Source: Delphinapterus leucas
Lineage: Eukaryota > Chordata > Mammalia > Artiodactyla > Monodontidae
Direction: 5' to 3'
Assembly (NCBI RefSeq): GCF_002288925.2
Contig: NW_022098069.1
Span: forward strand, 69,792,099 to 69,856,098
Length of the DNA stretch: 64,000 nucleotides
Shown: positions 1 through 12,774 of the stretch, one piece after another
Layout of the letters: every line of letters starts with the position of its first letter
Position numbering within the stretch: the stretch's first letter is position 1
Program-made: the position numbers and the translations under genes
The notes under the pieces: generated by a model
What the model saw: only the letters and a program-made list of their open reading frames with translations
Told to the model about the DNA's origin: nothing
Database searches by the model: none

Positions 1-102
1 CCAGGGCCACGGGGCCGGGGGGGGAGGTGCCACTCCAAAAAAGAAGAAGCAACAAAAAGGGGAGCCCCGCGGACAAAAAAAAAAAAAAAAAAAAAAAAAA
101 GC
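1..102. repeat. G-rich and poly(A) low-complexity edge
   Basis: The first 75 bases are unusually rich in G and A runs, followed by an uninterrupted poly(A) run up to about base 101. The stretch just before the A run, 'ggagccccgcggac', loosely resembles the 3' end of a CHR SINE. It may be the damaged tail of a plus-strand SINE or poor-quality sequence at a contig edge. Confidence 0.4.
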
Positions 103-1508
103 ATGGACAGGCATATACATGTGGATAATCCACCCAGTTATATACATAAGATGTATGTACTTTTTTGCATGTAAGTTATAACTCAGTTACCAGAAGGAGG
201 TATATTATGTTACATCCAGCATCATTAAAAACTGGAGGGCTCCTTTGGGTAATCCTCACCTATTTACCCATTTATTCAGAATATTTGTTACTCAGGGGTT
301 CTGTGTAGCTCGGGCTTTCTGTGTTTTAATGTGTAGTCTGCATTAGTACATCACTCAATTTCTCTCTATCTCATTACTTTTGGTGAATAATTTAGCTTCT
401 TAAGCATGATCATTAAGTACCTGCTCATTTACCTAATATTTTTTCAGACATGTACAATATAATTCTCATACTATATTAGTATCACATTTTTCAGTCTCAT
501 GTGAGAGACTAAATGCTATAATTATAAAAAGAACTTCACATGTGTCATGCTTTGGGAATTTTCTAGAACACTGGACTAGGTCAGAGCAATTTTCACAGTG
601 GCCACAGATCTAGAACAAATATTCTCGTGCTCTGAAAGCCCTGGCAGCACCCCAGAACCCCAGCCCAGACTCCAGGGTTGCAGATCCCAGTTTTGAACAT
701 TATGAAACTTCCTCCTAAACAATAGAAAAATTGATTCTGTGGTTAGAAAGCCTGTGATTAGCTATAAGGCAAGCTAAAAATTTGAATTTATGCAGTTTGG
801 AGAAGGCATAGAGATAATGTCAACTTTAATTACTGTTTTTTTCTAAACACAGAGAATAGGCCAAAGGTCATGAGTGGAAATTAAAGAAAAATGGAAAACA
901 GATGTTAGGGAAGCTTGCTATAGGAATGGAAACACAAGCAGCGCTGAATACTATTAAAGAAAAAAAAAGACCACTGCAAAAAAAAAAAAAAAAACAGAAA
1001 GTGAGGATCTTATGAAAGTTCTATTTTCATAATGGTATGTTTAAAATAGTTTGACTTTTAAATATTTTACTAAGTGATTTAATTTCATGTATTCTTTTCC
1101 TTACATTTAGAGACATAATTCAGGAGCAAAAGGAGATCTTAAAACCCACCATTATAAACTCCGTCTGAAAAGATGATGCTGAAAAAAAGTCTCTTCTTAA
1201 CAACTGAAAATCCAGGCATTCCTCCCCAGCCCCACCCCAAGTATCAAACTTTAACAAATAAAAGTTTTTCTTTTCTTTCAATTGACAGTGGTAGTCACTT
1301 TTTAAAATACATTTATTCTCAAATCATCTTTCCATTAGGATACTTGAATAAGTTTCTTTGACAGTAACAAGAGCTATGCAGATTTACTATGGTGAGAAAT
1401 AGGTACTTAGGCAGAAATTCATTTAGATTATAAAATACATCATAATGACTCTCAAATGAATTGCTGACTTTTTTGGTATATAAAGAAGACCTTTTTTTGT
1501 TGTTAATC
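103..1508. other. Unassigned AT-rich sequence
   Basis: I see no gene or recognisable repeat. A poly(A) run lies at about 979-995 and follows an ATTAAA-like sequence, but no matching flanking duplication was found. One 62-codon open frame at 1173-1361 has no recognisable content. Confidence 0.5.
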
Positions 1509-1746
1509 TTTTTTTTATTTTTTACATCTTTATTGGAGTATAATTGCTCTACAATGGTGTGTTAGTTTCTGCTTTATAACAAAGTGAATCAGTTATACAT
1601 ATACATATGTTCCCATATCTCTTTCCTCTTGCGTCTCCCTCCCACCCTCCCTATCCCACCCCTCCAGGTGGTCACAAAGCACCGAGCTGATCTCCCTGTG
1701 CTATGCGGCTGCTTCCCACTAGCTATCTATTTTATGTTTGGTAGCT
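1509..1746 (-). mobile_element. L1 3' end fragment
   Basis: The sequence is the reverse complement of the artiodactyl-type L1 3' UTR seen in sense at 12540-12770. Shared landmarks are 'catctttattggagtataa', the purine/pyrimidine-rich 'ctccctcccaccctccc' block and 'tagctatctattttatgttt'. It is a 5'-truncated copy of about 240 bp. Confidence 0.9.
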
Positions 1747-2685
1747 ATGTGTTTTGACATGTTTTGTTGACTTTTATATATTATCTTCAGCTAAAATAAA
1801 GGAAGATATTGCAAGATCAACAAAAATACATAAATGTGAGTATAATGTCTTGAAATCTTATAAACAAACACACAAAGGACATCTAGAGTCTGTCCTGAAA
1901 GTTCTTCCTTTGTTATCTTTTAGAAAGTCAGATAAGAGTCATAAGAATTAAAAAGAGCTATTGTAAGTTGGTTAAAAAGGAATTTCCAAAAAAGCACGCA
2001 GAAAAAGAAGAGAAATTATTCAAAATACATACTCCTCAGCATGTCTTTTCACCCCAAAGCCCCCACTGATGATTTTCTTATGTCTCTATGTATTAGTTTT
2101 GTTTAGTATTCATCAATTGACTTAAACATTGACAAAGGGGACTTGGCACGAATCTGCAGTAGGTATGTAATTACGGATAACTGCTGGATGCATTTACATT
2201 AGAGATGTAATTATGAAGAAAGAAAAGTCAGTGCAAGAGGCAAGGCATGAATGCCGAAGGTGGACTTGGAAACCCAGAAATTAAATGAGTTCCTTTGTAG
2301 GAGGAACTTCCACAGTCATCCCAGTCATGTACTCTAAGGGCAATGACAGCGGTGGAATAAGGAAGAGCCTAGGAGCCACCATGTCCAGACTCGTCAGCCT
2401 GTAGCAAATCATCTTCCCTTGTCCTCTCTTGCTCTCATCCTAGCCTGCCAAATGAAATCCACGACATACCATTTTTATGTGCATTCTTATTTTCTTATGA
2501 GTGGACACATTAACATGATGGGTTTAACCATAGTTCATCTTATTTATGAGCCTCCGGTTGAATGTTAATAGCCTGAAGTCAAATATCAAGCACAAGAATT
2601 TAGAGCTAAAGATCTTGCAAACCCTTCTTACTAACTATCCAACAGCATCACGATCCAGCCAGTCCTGTTTCTTTAACTGTTTTAA
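1747..2685. other. Unassigned sequence
   Basis: AT-rich sequence with no supported gene or repeat. Open frames here are 65 and 90 codons; the second runs into the MIR that follows. Confidence 0.5.
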
Positions 2686-2689
2686 TTTT

Positions 2690-2945
2690 ATCAACAGTGA
2701 ACACTTACCATGCTTATTAAATGCTAAGCACTGTCCTAAGTGCTTTAGATACGTTAACTCATTTAATTCTAATGATAACCACATGAGACAGCTACTATTA
2801 TTATCATCTCCATTTTAAACTTGAGAAAGCTTAGGCACAGAGTGGTTAAGTAATTTGCCCAAAGTCACACAGCTAGTGAGTGGCAGAGCTGGGTATGACT
2901 CTGGAATCTATGCTCTTAACCACCATACCACTTCCTCAGGCTTTC
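2690..2945 (+). mobile_element. MIR SINE, nearly full length
   Basis: The order of landmarks follows the MIR consensus in sense orientation: 'taagcactgtcctaagtgct', 'actcatttaattctaatgat', 'ctattattatcatctccatt', 'gcccaaagtcacacagctag', and finally 'atgctcttaaccaccatacc'. MIR is an ancient tRNA-derived mammalian SINE, no longer mobile. The copy is long, keeping both the tRNA-distal core and the LINE2-related end. Confidence 0.93.
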
Positions 2946-5580
2946 CACAGTTGTCAAATAAATCATTTTATGATCATCTTTTATTGTTGGAAGAGGTCAA
3001 AATTATTGGATTGGGAGTGTGCTTAATTTGTTCATGTTGTACAGATAGTGATGGGGAGTTTCCCCCCACCTACAAGTCTGTTTCATGTGTTGAATACACC
3101 GGTTGCACCGTGCCACACATCTCTAGACATATTACCTAATATCACCACGTAAATTCATCACCATCCTGTCTGTAGTGTGAATAACTCACAGCCTCAACGT
3201 TAGAAAGGTAAACTGATTCTTAATAAAACAAGACAAGATTAAGTTTGAAGCCTAATTAAAAAGAAGGAAGCTGATCTCATGTCCATTAAATTTCTAGTTT
3301 GGTCTGTTTGGAAAACATCCAAAACGTTAATGTGTGTGTTTTACTGAAAAGTAATAAAAATTCAGGACTGGTGGGAAATTAGGTAAGGGTGAAAAGAAAG
3401 GAGGAGGCACAAAATATGAAACTGAGAAGACTTTACAGTAGAATTCCTTTGCCTCACATTATACAGAGCCTTCATATAGAGGAAAAGGTTAACCTTAGAT
3501 CCATCTTGCCCTGCATATCAGTAATCTTTATTATTAAGACACACAAGTTATTTCATAATTATTTTCTTCCGGCCAACCAGCTGTGGTTACTCAAGGCAGA
3601 TTAACTAGAACCTGATGGATTTCAGCCCCTGTTCAGCAATGCCAGCCAAACACTATAATTACACAGGATGCAGGCTGAGATAATGTTGACCTGTACTTCG
3701 AGATAGACCTAGATAAGTTGAACTGTCGGATTTGCAGGCCAGGCTTTTCAATCACTGGTGCTGTATCTGTGAAGAGAGAGCGACAGGAAAGAAAAATAAC
3801 CCCAAAACCTCTCATCGTTTTAGCTGTCCTGAAAGAAGGTATCTAATAAAGGCTAAGCCTTCAAGAGATAGGAGTAGATTCACCCGTACAGAGCTTAGAG
3901 AGCTGGAGGTTGGCGGGGGGGGGGGGGGGGGGGGGGGAATGTGTCTCCCTGCGGGCACGTAATCCCGTCCTTTCTGAGCCCGTATATCCTGTGGATAGGG
4001 TGTGCGACCGCCTTTCCATTTGGCAGTTTGCACGGCGCACTGCTGATATTATGAAATTTACATTAAGTTGGAAAAACAGTCCTTGTCATACTTTATCCTT
4101 TTGGAGGAAATGGATTTCCTTAATAAGAGCACTGCTTTATTTCCCCCATGAATTCCGATAGGGAACACATTCCTGGATGGCGTTCTACCAAAGAGAGAGG
4201 CTGGGAGGGAATGGCTTATTATTCTAAAAAGTTTAATGACCCAGAAGCAAAATATTTTTGGTCCTTACATTATGGGCATAAATGCTTATTATCAAGTGCC
4301 AAGGCCTCTGACATACAACTGTTGGAAATTAACCAAAGATGAGGGATCTGGGGGGTGGGGTGGGGTGGGTATTTATTAATGGTTAACGAATAATTCCCTA
4401 AATCACTTGGTTATTATTAACTAGTTCAAAATGCCTCACATCCAGGTCTTTGTAACCATATTAAACTATGCAGAAGTTTCCTTGCCTTAATAAGTGTGCC
4501 TTAGTTAAGTGTGAAAATATTTCATACATATCAGACTTTCTGCCATGTTTTCCTTTTAGTTTAGTGCTTTCTGAAGCTCTTCATATTGAGATGTTATTAA
4601 GACTCTTCTTCCCTGGTCTTCATTTCCTCTTCATAGAGAGGACCAGCATTCCTCTCAGCTCTCTAGAAGGATTTGTAAAAGAAGCGTATCTAGCTTCTCT
4701 CCACCCCCTCACTCACTACCCTCCACTGATCGTTGAAAATGGGGAAGGAACAAAGCAGGGCTGGCTTAATGTTTTCTGGGTCCTCACGATATTTCTGCTG
4801 CTCTGCTTTTTGCCCTCTGGCAGCACCACAGGGGAAGCTTGCATCTTTTTGGGGGTGGGGTTTGAGTATCTTTCATGCAGTGTTATTTATTAGGCCTGCA
4901 GAAGAATGCAGCTTATCAGTAACAAAGCTGTTCATCTTTATTGGTAACAAAGGTGCTATTTGACCTCCATTTGTCTGACTCCTATGTCCATGTTTCCTAA
5001 GTAGATATTTATTGCTTTCCCCCAGATAACTCCAGTACAATGTCTCTAGTTGTGCTTTCCCAGAATATTGTGGAATAAAATTTCAGTGAACGCATTATAA
5101 GCACACTGAACTTAAATTAAATTTAATATTTAAAAATACAGAATCACAGCAGAGATATCAAATAATCTTATTTCCTCAAAAACTATTTCAGAATCATTCA
5201 AAACATGTCTTTTTTTTTTTTTCATAGAGCGACATCAGATTTACAGAGGTCTAAGCCCTCATCCGTTACAAATATTGAATACAGCCCTCCTTCTGGTTGA
5301 TTAGACCATTTAGTTTCAGCTTGAATCTAGTAATGGGAAACTTACTAACTCTTGGAACTTCCTGTTTGGTTGTTGGATAATTCCAAGAATTAGAGAGTAC
5401 TTTATTTTATTAAACAAAAATTTGCTTCTTTGTAAATTTTACTAGTTCTACTCTCTGGTGGAATAAAAGCAAATCTATTTTATACTTTTTCCATGATACA
5501 TCTTTAGATATTTAACATATTTCCTTGAAATCAAGGGCCATATGTTTTTTATCTGAATATCCCCTTCTCTGCTTAATATT
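2946..5580. other. Unassigned, mostly unique sequence
   Basis: No gene or clear repeat apart from the G run at 3915-3937 and a poly(T) run at about 5207-5222. The largest open frame is 141 codons (4468-4893, plus strand). I do not recognise it, and its composition looks like translated AT-rich non-coding DNA. Confidence 0.5.
3915..3937 (+). repeat. 23-bp poly(G) homopolymer
   Basis: An uninterrupted run of 23 G, inside a G-rich context that begins 'ggaggttggc'. It could fold into a G-quadruplex. Such runs are also hard to sequence, so the true length is uncertain. Confidence 0.9.
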
Positions 5581-5584
5581 AATA

Positions 5585-7020
5585 AAGCAAACATCTTTTG
5601 AGCACCAGGCAGTATGCCTGGTGTCGGTCATAGAAAAATGAATAAGACATGGTTCCTTTCCTCATAAAGCAAACATGTACATGTAAAGAAGTGCTTCCAA
5701 ATCATTGTGTAAATTGCTGCAATGAAAACATGTACAAAATGCAAAGGAACTCAAGAAAGGGGATATCTCATACTGCACAGGAGAAGAGGCTATGACATAG
5801 CCATAGAACAAAGGGTATTTTCATGAATCTTAAAAGAGGAATTTTCCAAGTAGAAAAAGAAGGGAGAAACTTTCCATCAGTGATAACAGCATGTGCAAAG
5901 GCACAGAGGAAAGAGACACTGTAGTACACGTAGTGAACATAAGAGTTCAAGGAGGCTGAAGCATGGGTGAGTGTGGGAAGAGTGGTAGATGAACCCAGAA
6001 ATGAAGATGAATTCAGAGTACAAATGGCATCTTGTACCCTCGAGGCATATGGATGTTGACCTACAGGTGAAGAAAAGCCATTGTAAGATTTCAAATAGGA
6101 AAGTGACTATATTAGACATTTCAGAAGGATCACATAAACTGTTGTATAATGGAAATGGTATGAAATTAAAAGCAGGAGAGCTATTTAGAAGGTTTTTGTT
6201 TGTTTCCTCTTTTAATCTTTGCAGTGGTCCAGCTGACTGCTGAACAAGAATCAGTGAAAATGGAGAGAAAAGAGAACAATGGATATGGATATTTAGCCTG
6301 TAGAATAAATAGGATTTTGTGGCTGGATGAAGATGGAGTGAGGGAGGGAAGAGATTTAGGAAATAAGTCTGGCTTTGAACAGATTTGGTTTCTTTGGGGT
6401 GTTCAAGTGAAAAAAAAATCCCGAATACAACAGTTATTATAGCAATGAATCTTGGAAGTGTATGCTGAGACTGATAATATCAAGAATTGGAATTCTTTTT
6501 TTTTTTTTTTTCGATATGCGGGCAGGCTCCAGACGCACAGGCTCAGTGGCCATGGCTCACAGGCCCAGCCGCTCCGCGGCATGTGGGATCCTCCCGGACC
6601 GGGGCTCGAACCCATGTCCCCTGCATCGGCAGGCAGACTCTCAACCACTGCGCCACCAGGGAAGCCCGAGAATTGGAATTCTTTAACAGATGAGTAGCAC
6701 TTGAACCATGGGAAATCAGCGAGCATGGCAATGCTATGATCAAGACCCTGGGGACCATTAACACTTCAGGGACTGCCAGCAAAGCAGACTTAGAAGGATT
6801 GCTCAGAGAGGTAAGAAATAAACAGAAAATAGTTCTACAGAAGCCAAGACAGAAGAGATTTTTCTGGAAGTAGGGATAATCCATCGTTGTCAGAGGCTGC
6901 AGAAAGGTCATGTTAAACAAGAACTGATAAACTAAGCCATTATTGATTGCCCTTAAGAGTGATTTGAGCAAGTGGAGATGGTGAGAAAACAGAGATGCTG
7001 TTTTCCAGATAGTGACTTGA
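5585..7020 (-). mobile_element. L2 LINE, old and degraded, interrupted by a SINE
   Basis: Reading the minus strand, the block ends in an L2-like 3' UTR (the complement of 'gagcaccaggcagtatgcct' and 'aataagacatggttcctttc'). Upstream it holds 'catgtgcaaaggcacagagg'-type sequence. At 6890-6920 the minus strand translates to a decayed reverse-transcriptase block, FNMTFLQPLTTMD, which I align to the 'DLSAAFDTVDH' motif of L2/CR1 elements. The ORF is shattered. A CHR SINE at 6498-6668 is inserted in it. The L2 assignment of the middle part (6060-6400) is less certain than that of the two ends. Confidence 0.7.
6483..6683 (-). mobile_element. CHR-type SINE with TSDs and internal deletion
   Basis: A tRNA-derived cetacean SINE, read in reverse: poly(T), then the complement of the tail, the B-box region (complement 'cgaacccatgtcccc') and the head 'ccaccagggaagccc'. 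The 15-bp TSD 'agaattggaattctt' is at 6483-6497 and 6669-6683. Compared with the copy at 22929, it lacks about 35 bp between 'gcgggc' and 'aggctcc'. Confidence 0.95.
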
Positions 7021-7184
7021 CCAGGTGTTCTATAAATAGATATATAAAAATATATGAATATTTGGGCATCTTAGGGTCCTCTATTTGTCTATTTGGTTTA
7101 TTATTTTGCCTCACCACCCTCTAAAAACAATGTTAGGCTCAACAGGTTTTAATACCAGACTTCATATTAAGTTGGGAATATTTG

Positions 7185-7646
7185 CTGAACTGTGTGGAGG
7201 ACAGGCTCTTGGTGCTCCAGCCAGGTGTCCACAAGAGATATCCCAGCTCCACGTAATATCAAACAGTGAAAATCTACCAGAGATCTTCATCTCAACACCA
7301 AGACCCAGCTCCACTCAATGAACAGCAAGCTACAGTGCAGGATACCCTATGCCAAACAACTAGCAAGACAAGAACCCAAACACATCCATTAGCATAGAGG
7401 CTGCCTAAAATCATAATAATCATAAATCACAGACACCCCAAAACACACCACCAGACGTGGACCTGCCCACCAGAAAGACAAGATCCAGCCTCATCCACCA
7501 GAACACAGGCACTAGTCTCCTCCATGAGGAAGCCTACACAAACCACTGAACCAACCTTAGCCACTGGGGACAGACACCAAAAACAATGGGAACTATGAAC
7601 CTGCAGCCTGCAAAAAGGAGACCCCAAACACAGTAAGTTAAGCAAA
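7185..7646 (+). other. Truncated L1 5' UTR
   Basis: The sequence between the upstream TSD and the ORF1 start has an L1-like leader that is rich in A and C on the sense strand. The proximal promoter end of the leader (compare 'agattaatcaagatggccga' at 25351) is missing, so this copy is 5'-truncated within the UTR. Confidence 0.75.
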
Positions 7647-8536
7647 ATGAGAAGACAGAAAAACACACAGCAGATGAAGCAGCAAGGCAAAACCCCACAA
7701 GACCTAACAAATGAAGAGGAAACAGGAAGCCTACCTGAAAAAGAATTCACAATAATGATAGTAAAGATGATCCAAAATCTTGGAAATAGAATGGAGAAAA
7801 TACAAGAAACGTTTAACAAGGACATAGAAGAACTAAAGAGCAAGCAAAGAGAGATGAACAACACAATATATGAAATTAAAAATTCTCTAGAAGGGATGAA
7901 TGGCAGAATAACTGAGGCAGAAGAACGGATAAGTGACCTGGAAGATAAAATAGTGGAAATAACTACTGCAGAGGAGAATAAAGAAAAATGAATAAAAAGA
8001 ACTGAGGACAGTCTCAGAGACCTCTGGGACAACATTAAATGCACCAATATTCCAATTATAGGGGTCCCAGAAGAAGAGAAAAAGAAAGGGACTGAAAAAA
8101 TATTTGAAGAGATTATAGTTGAAAACTTCCCTAATATGGAAAAGGAAATAGTTAATCAAGTCCAGAAGCACAGAGAGTACCATACAGGATAAATCAAAGG
8201 AGAAACACGCCAAGACACATAGTAATCAAATTGGCAAAAATGAAAGACAAAGAAAAATTATTGAAAGCAGCAAGGGAAAAATGACAAATAATATACAAGG
8301 GAACTCCCATAAGGTTAACAGCTGATTTCTCAGTAGAAGCTCTACAAGCCAGAAGGGAGTGGAATGATATACTTAAAGTCATGAAAGGGAAGAACCTACA
8401 ACCAAGATTACTCTACCTGGCAAAGATCTCATTCAGATTCGACGGAGAAATTAAAAGCTTTACAGACAAGCAAAAGCTAAAAGAATTCAGCACCATCAAA
8501 CCAGCTTTACAACAAATGCTAAAGGAACTTCTCTAG
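7647..8536 (+). pseudogene. L1 ORF1 pseudogene (RNA-binding chaperone)
   Basis: ORF1 proteins coat L1 RNA as trimers and act as nucleic-acid chaperones. The frame opens at the ATG at 7647 (MRRQKN...) and reads 114 residues, including a Lys/Glu-rich coiled-coil stretch (EETFNK-like heptads, about residues 45-110). It stops at 7989-7991 with TGA where the context (N-K-E-K-stop-I-K-R-T-E-D-S) suggests an original CGA arginine, which fits CpG decay. Beyond it the frame continues with recognisable ORF1 motifs: RTEDSLRDLWDN, then IIGVPEEE of the RRM-like domain. After frameshifts it reaches FRFDGEIKSFTDKQ and ends at 'cttctctag' (8536). The residual similarity along the full length shows that decay came after insertion. 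Confidence 0.9.
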
Positions 8537-8594
8537 GCAGGAAACACAAGAGAAGGAAAAGACCTACAATAATAAACCCAAAACAATTAAGAAA

Positions 8595-11500
8595 ATGGTA
8601 ATAGGAACATACATATTGATAATTACCTTAAAGGTAAATGGATTAAATGTTCCAACCAAAAGACATAGACTGGCTGAATGGATACAAAAACAAGACCCAC
8701 ATATATGCTCTCTACAAGAGACCCACTTCAGACCTAGGGACACATACAGACTGAAAGTGAGAGGATGGAAAAAGATATTCCATGCAAATGGAAATCAAAA
8801 GAAAGCTGGAGTGGCAATTCTCATATCAGACAAAATAGACTTTAAAACAAAGACTATTACAAGAGACAAAGAAGGACACTACATAATGATCAAGGGATCA
8901 ATCCAAGAAGAAGATATAACAATTATAAATATTTATGCACCCAACATAGGAGCACCCCAATACATAAGGCAAATACTAACAGCCATAAAAGGGGAAATCG
9001 ACAGTAACGCAATCATAGTAGGGGACCTTAACACCCCACTTTCACCAATGGACAGATCATTCAAAATGAAAAGAAGCACAAGCCTTAAATGATACATTAA
9101 ACAAGATGGACTTAACTGATATTTATAGGACATTCCATCCAAAAACAACAGAATACACATTCTTCTCAAGTGCTCACGGAACATTCTCCAGGATAGATCA
9201 TATCTTGGGTCACAAATCAAGCCTTGGTAAATTTAAGAAAATTGAAATCATATCAAGTATCTTTTCTGACCGCAACGCTATGAGGCTAGGTACCAATTAC
9301 AGGAAAAAATCTGTAACAAATACAAACACATGGAGGCTAAACAACACACTACTTAATAACCAAGAGATCACTCAAGAAATCAAAGAGGAAATCACAAACT
9401 ACCTAGAAACAAATGACAATGAAAACACAATGACGCAAAACCTATGGGATGCAGCAAAAGCAGTTCTAAGAGGGAAGTTTATAGCTATACAAGCCTACCT
9501 TAAGAAACAAGAAACATTTCAAATAAACAACCTAAACTTACACCTAAAGCAATTAGAGAAAGAAGAACAAAAAAACCCCAAAGTTAGCAGAAGGAAAGAA
9601 ATCATAAATATCAGATCAGAAATAAATGAAAAAGAAATGAAGGAAACGATAGCAAAGATCAATAAAACTAAAAGCTGGTTCTTTGAGAAGATAAACAAAA
9701 TTGAAAAACCATTAGCCAGACTTATCAAGAAAAAAAGGGAGAAGACTCAAATCAATAGAATTAGAAATGAAAAAGGAGAAGTAACAACTGACACTGCAGA
9801 AATGCAAAGGATCATGAGAGATTACACAAGCAACTCTATGCCAATAAAATGGACAACCTGGAAGAAATTGACACATTCTTAGAAAAGCACAACCTCCCGA
9901 GACTGAACCAGGAAGGACTACAAAATATGAACAGACCAATCACAAGCACTGACATTGAGACTGTGATTAAAAATCTTCCAACAAACAAAAGCCCAGGACC
10001 AGATGGCTTCACAGGCGAATTCTATCAAACATTTAGAGATGAGCTAACACCTATCCTTCTCAAACTCTTCCAAAATATAGCAGAGGGAGGAACACTCCCA
10101 AACTTATTCTACGAGACCACCATCACTCTGATACCAAAACCAGACAAAGATGTCAAAATAAAGAAAATTACAGGCCTATATCATTGATGAACATAGATGC
10201 AAGAATCCTCAACAAAATACTAGCAAACAGAATCCAACAGCACATTAAAAGGATCATACACCATGATCAAGTGGAGTTTATCCCAGGAATGCAAGGATTC
10301 TTCAATATTTGCAAATCAATCAATGTGATACACCATATTAACAAATTGAAGGAGAAAAACCATATGGTCATCTCAATAGATGCAGAGAAAGCTTTCGACA
10401 AAGTTCAACACCCATTTATGATAAAAACCCTCCTGAATGTAGGCATAGAGAGAACTTTCCTGATCATAATAAAGGCCATATATGACAAACTCACGGACAA
10501 CATCATCCTCAATGGTGAAAAACTGAAACCATTTCCACTAAGATCAGGAACAAGACAAGGTTGCCCACTCTCACCACTTTATTCAACATAGTTTTGGAAG
10601 TTTTAGCCACAGCAATCAGAGAAGAAAAAGAAACAAAAGGACTCCAAATTGGAAAAGAAGAAATAAATCTGTCACTGTTTGCAGATGACATGATGCTATA
10701 CATAGAGAATCCTAAAGATGCTACCAGAAAACTACTAGAGCTAATCAATGAATTTGGTAAAGTAGCAGGATACAAAAGTAATGCACAGAAATCTCTGGCA
10801 CTCCTATACACTAGTGATGAAAAATCTGAAAGTGAAATTAAGAAAACACTCCCATTTACCACTGCAACAACAACAACAAAAAATATCGATGAATAAACCT
10901 ACCTAAGGAGACAAAAGACCTGTATGCAGAAAATTATAAGACACTGATGAAAGAAATTAAAGATGATACTAACAGATGGAGAGATATACCATGTTCTTGG
11001 ATTGGAAGAATCAACATTGTGAAAATGACTCTACTACCCAAAGCAATCGACAGATTCAATGCAATCCCTATCAAAATACCACTGGCATTTTTCACAGAAC
11101 TAGAACAAAAAATTTCACAATTTCTATGGAAACACAAAAGACACCGGATAGCCAAAGCAATCTTGAGAAAGAAAAACGGAGCTGGAAGAATCAGGCTCCC
11201 TGACTTCAGACTATACTACAAAGCTGCAGTAATCAGGACAGTATGGTACTGGCACAAAAACAGAAATATAGATCAATGGAACAGGATAGAAAGCCCAGAG
11301 ACAAACCCACGCACATATGGTCACCTTATCTTTGATAAAGGAGGCAAGAATATACAGTGGAGAAAAGACAACCTCTTCAGTAAGTGGTGCTGGGAAAACT
11401 GGACAGCTACATGTAAAAGAATGAAATTAGAACACTCCCTAACACCGTACACAAAAATAAACTCAAAAGGGATTAAAGACCTAAATGTAAGGCCAGATAC

Positions 11501-12304
11501 CATCAAACTCTTAGAGGAAAACATAGGCAGAACACTCTATGACATAAATCACAGCAAAATCCTTTTTGACCCACCTCCTAGAGAAATGGAAATAAAAATA
11601 AACAAATGGGACCTAATGAAACTTAAAAGCTTTTGCACAGCAAAGGAAACCATAAACAAGTGAAAGGACAACCCTCAGAATGGGAGAAAATATTTTCAAA
11701 TGAAGCAACTTACAAAGGATTAATCTCCAAAACATACAAGTGACTCATGCAGCTCAATATCAATAAAACAAACAACCCAATCCAAAAATGGGAAGAAGAC
11801 CTAAATAGACATTTCTCCAAAGAAGATGTACAGATTACCAACAAACACATGAAAGAATGTTCAACATCATTAATCATTAGAGAAATGCAAATCAAATTTA
11901 CAATGAGATATCATCTCACACCGGTCAGAATGGCCATCATCAAAAAATCTACAAACAATAAATGCTGGAGAGGGTGTGGAAAAAAGGGAACCCTCTTGCC
12001 CTGTTGGTGGGAATGTAAATTGATACAGCCACTATGGAGAGCAGTATGGAGGTTCCTTAAAAAACTAAAAATAGAACTACCATACGACCCAGCAATCCCA
12101 CTACTGGGCATATACCCTGAGAAAACCATAATTCAAAAAGAATCATGTTCCAAAATGTTCATTGCAGCTCTATATACAATAGCCAGGACATGGAAGCAAC
12201 CTAAGTGTCCATCAACAGATGAATGGATAAAGAAGATGTGGCACATATATACAATGGAATATTACTCAGCCATAAAAGGAACGAAACTGAGTTATTTGTA
12301 TTGA
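8595..12304 (+). pseudogene. L1 ORF2 pseudogene (endonuclease-reverse transcriptase)
   Basis: ORF2 encodes an APE-like endonuclease, a reverse transcriptase and a C-terminal Cys-rich region. All three are recognisable here but spread over several frames. Endonuclease: SLQETH, VGDLNTPLS and SRIDHI are kept, but the motif expected as SDH reads SDRN (about 9268-9280), and the N-terminal ITLN expected from other L1s reads ITLK. Both are predicted catalytic positions. Reverse transcriptase: [25 protein letters not shown] and the catalytic FADD (near 10680) survive. The Cys-rich segment [18 protein letters not shown] near 11965-12020 has Pro where I expect His. Frame breaks lie near 9080, 9845, 10185, 10590, 10895 and 11665-11745. 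The product is certainly non-functional. Confidence 0.93.
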
Positions 12305-12774
12305 GGTGGATGGACCTAGAGAATGTCATACAGAGTGAAGTAAGTCAGAAAGAGAAAAACAAATACCGTATGCTAACACATATATATGGAATTTGAAAAA
12401 AAGAAAAGAAAATGGTCGGAAGAACCTAGGCGCAAGATGGGAATAAAAATTCAGACCTACTAGAGAATGGACTTGAGGATACGGGGAGGGGGAAGGGTAA
12501 GCTGGAACAAAGCGAGAGAGTGGCATGGACATATATATACTACCAAACGTAAAATAGATAGCTAGTGGGAAGCAGCCGCATAGCACAGGGAGATCAGCTC
12601 AGTGCTTTGTGACCACCTAGAGGGGTGGGATAGGGAGGGTGGGAGGGAGGGGGATGCACGAGGGAAGGGATATGGGGACATATGTATATGTATAACTGAT
12701 TCACTTTGTTATAAATCAGAAACTGACACACCATTGTAAAGCAATTATACTCCAATAAAGATGTTAAAAAAAAA
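12305..12774 (+). other. L1 3' UTR and poly(A) end
   Basis: The L1 3' UTR contains a purine-rich G tract at 12600-12660 ('gggtgggagggaggggg'), which can form a G-quadruplex as in other mammalian L1s. It also has the AATAAA-containing end 'ctccaataaagatgttaaaa' at 12750-12770, and it abuts the downstream TSD. Confidence 0.9.

Noticed and set aside
840..1000. Small retrocopy ending in the poly(A) at 979-995
   Set aside because: No duplication of the downstream flank ('cagaaagtgagg') could be found upstream; only weak matches.
4468..4893. 141-codon open frame as a gene
   Set aside because: Hydrophobic, low-complexity translation of AT-rich DNA with no recognised domain and no support for a transcript.
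7427..8047. 206-codon open frame on the minus strand
   Set aside because: It is antisense to the L1 ORF1 region. Its Leu/Ser/Phe-rich content is the complement of Lys/Glu-rich ORF1 codons.
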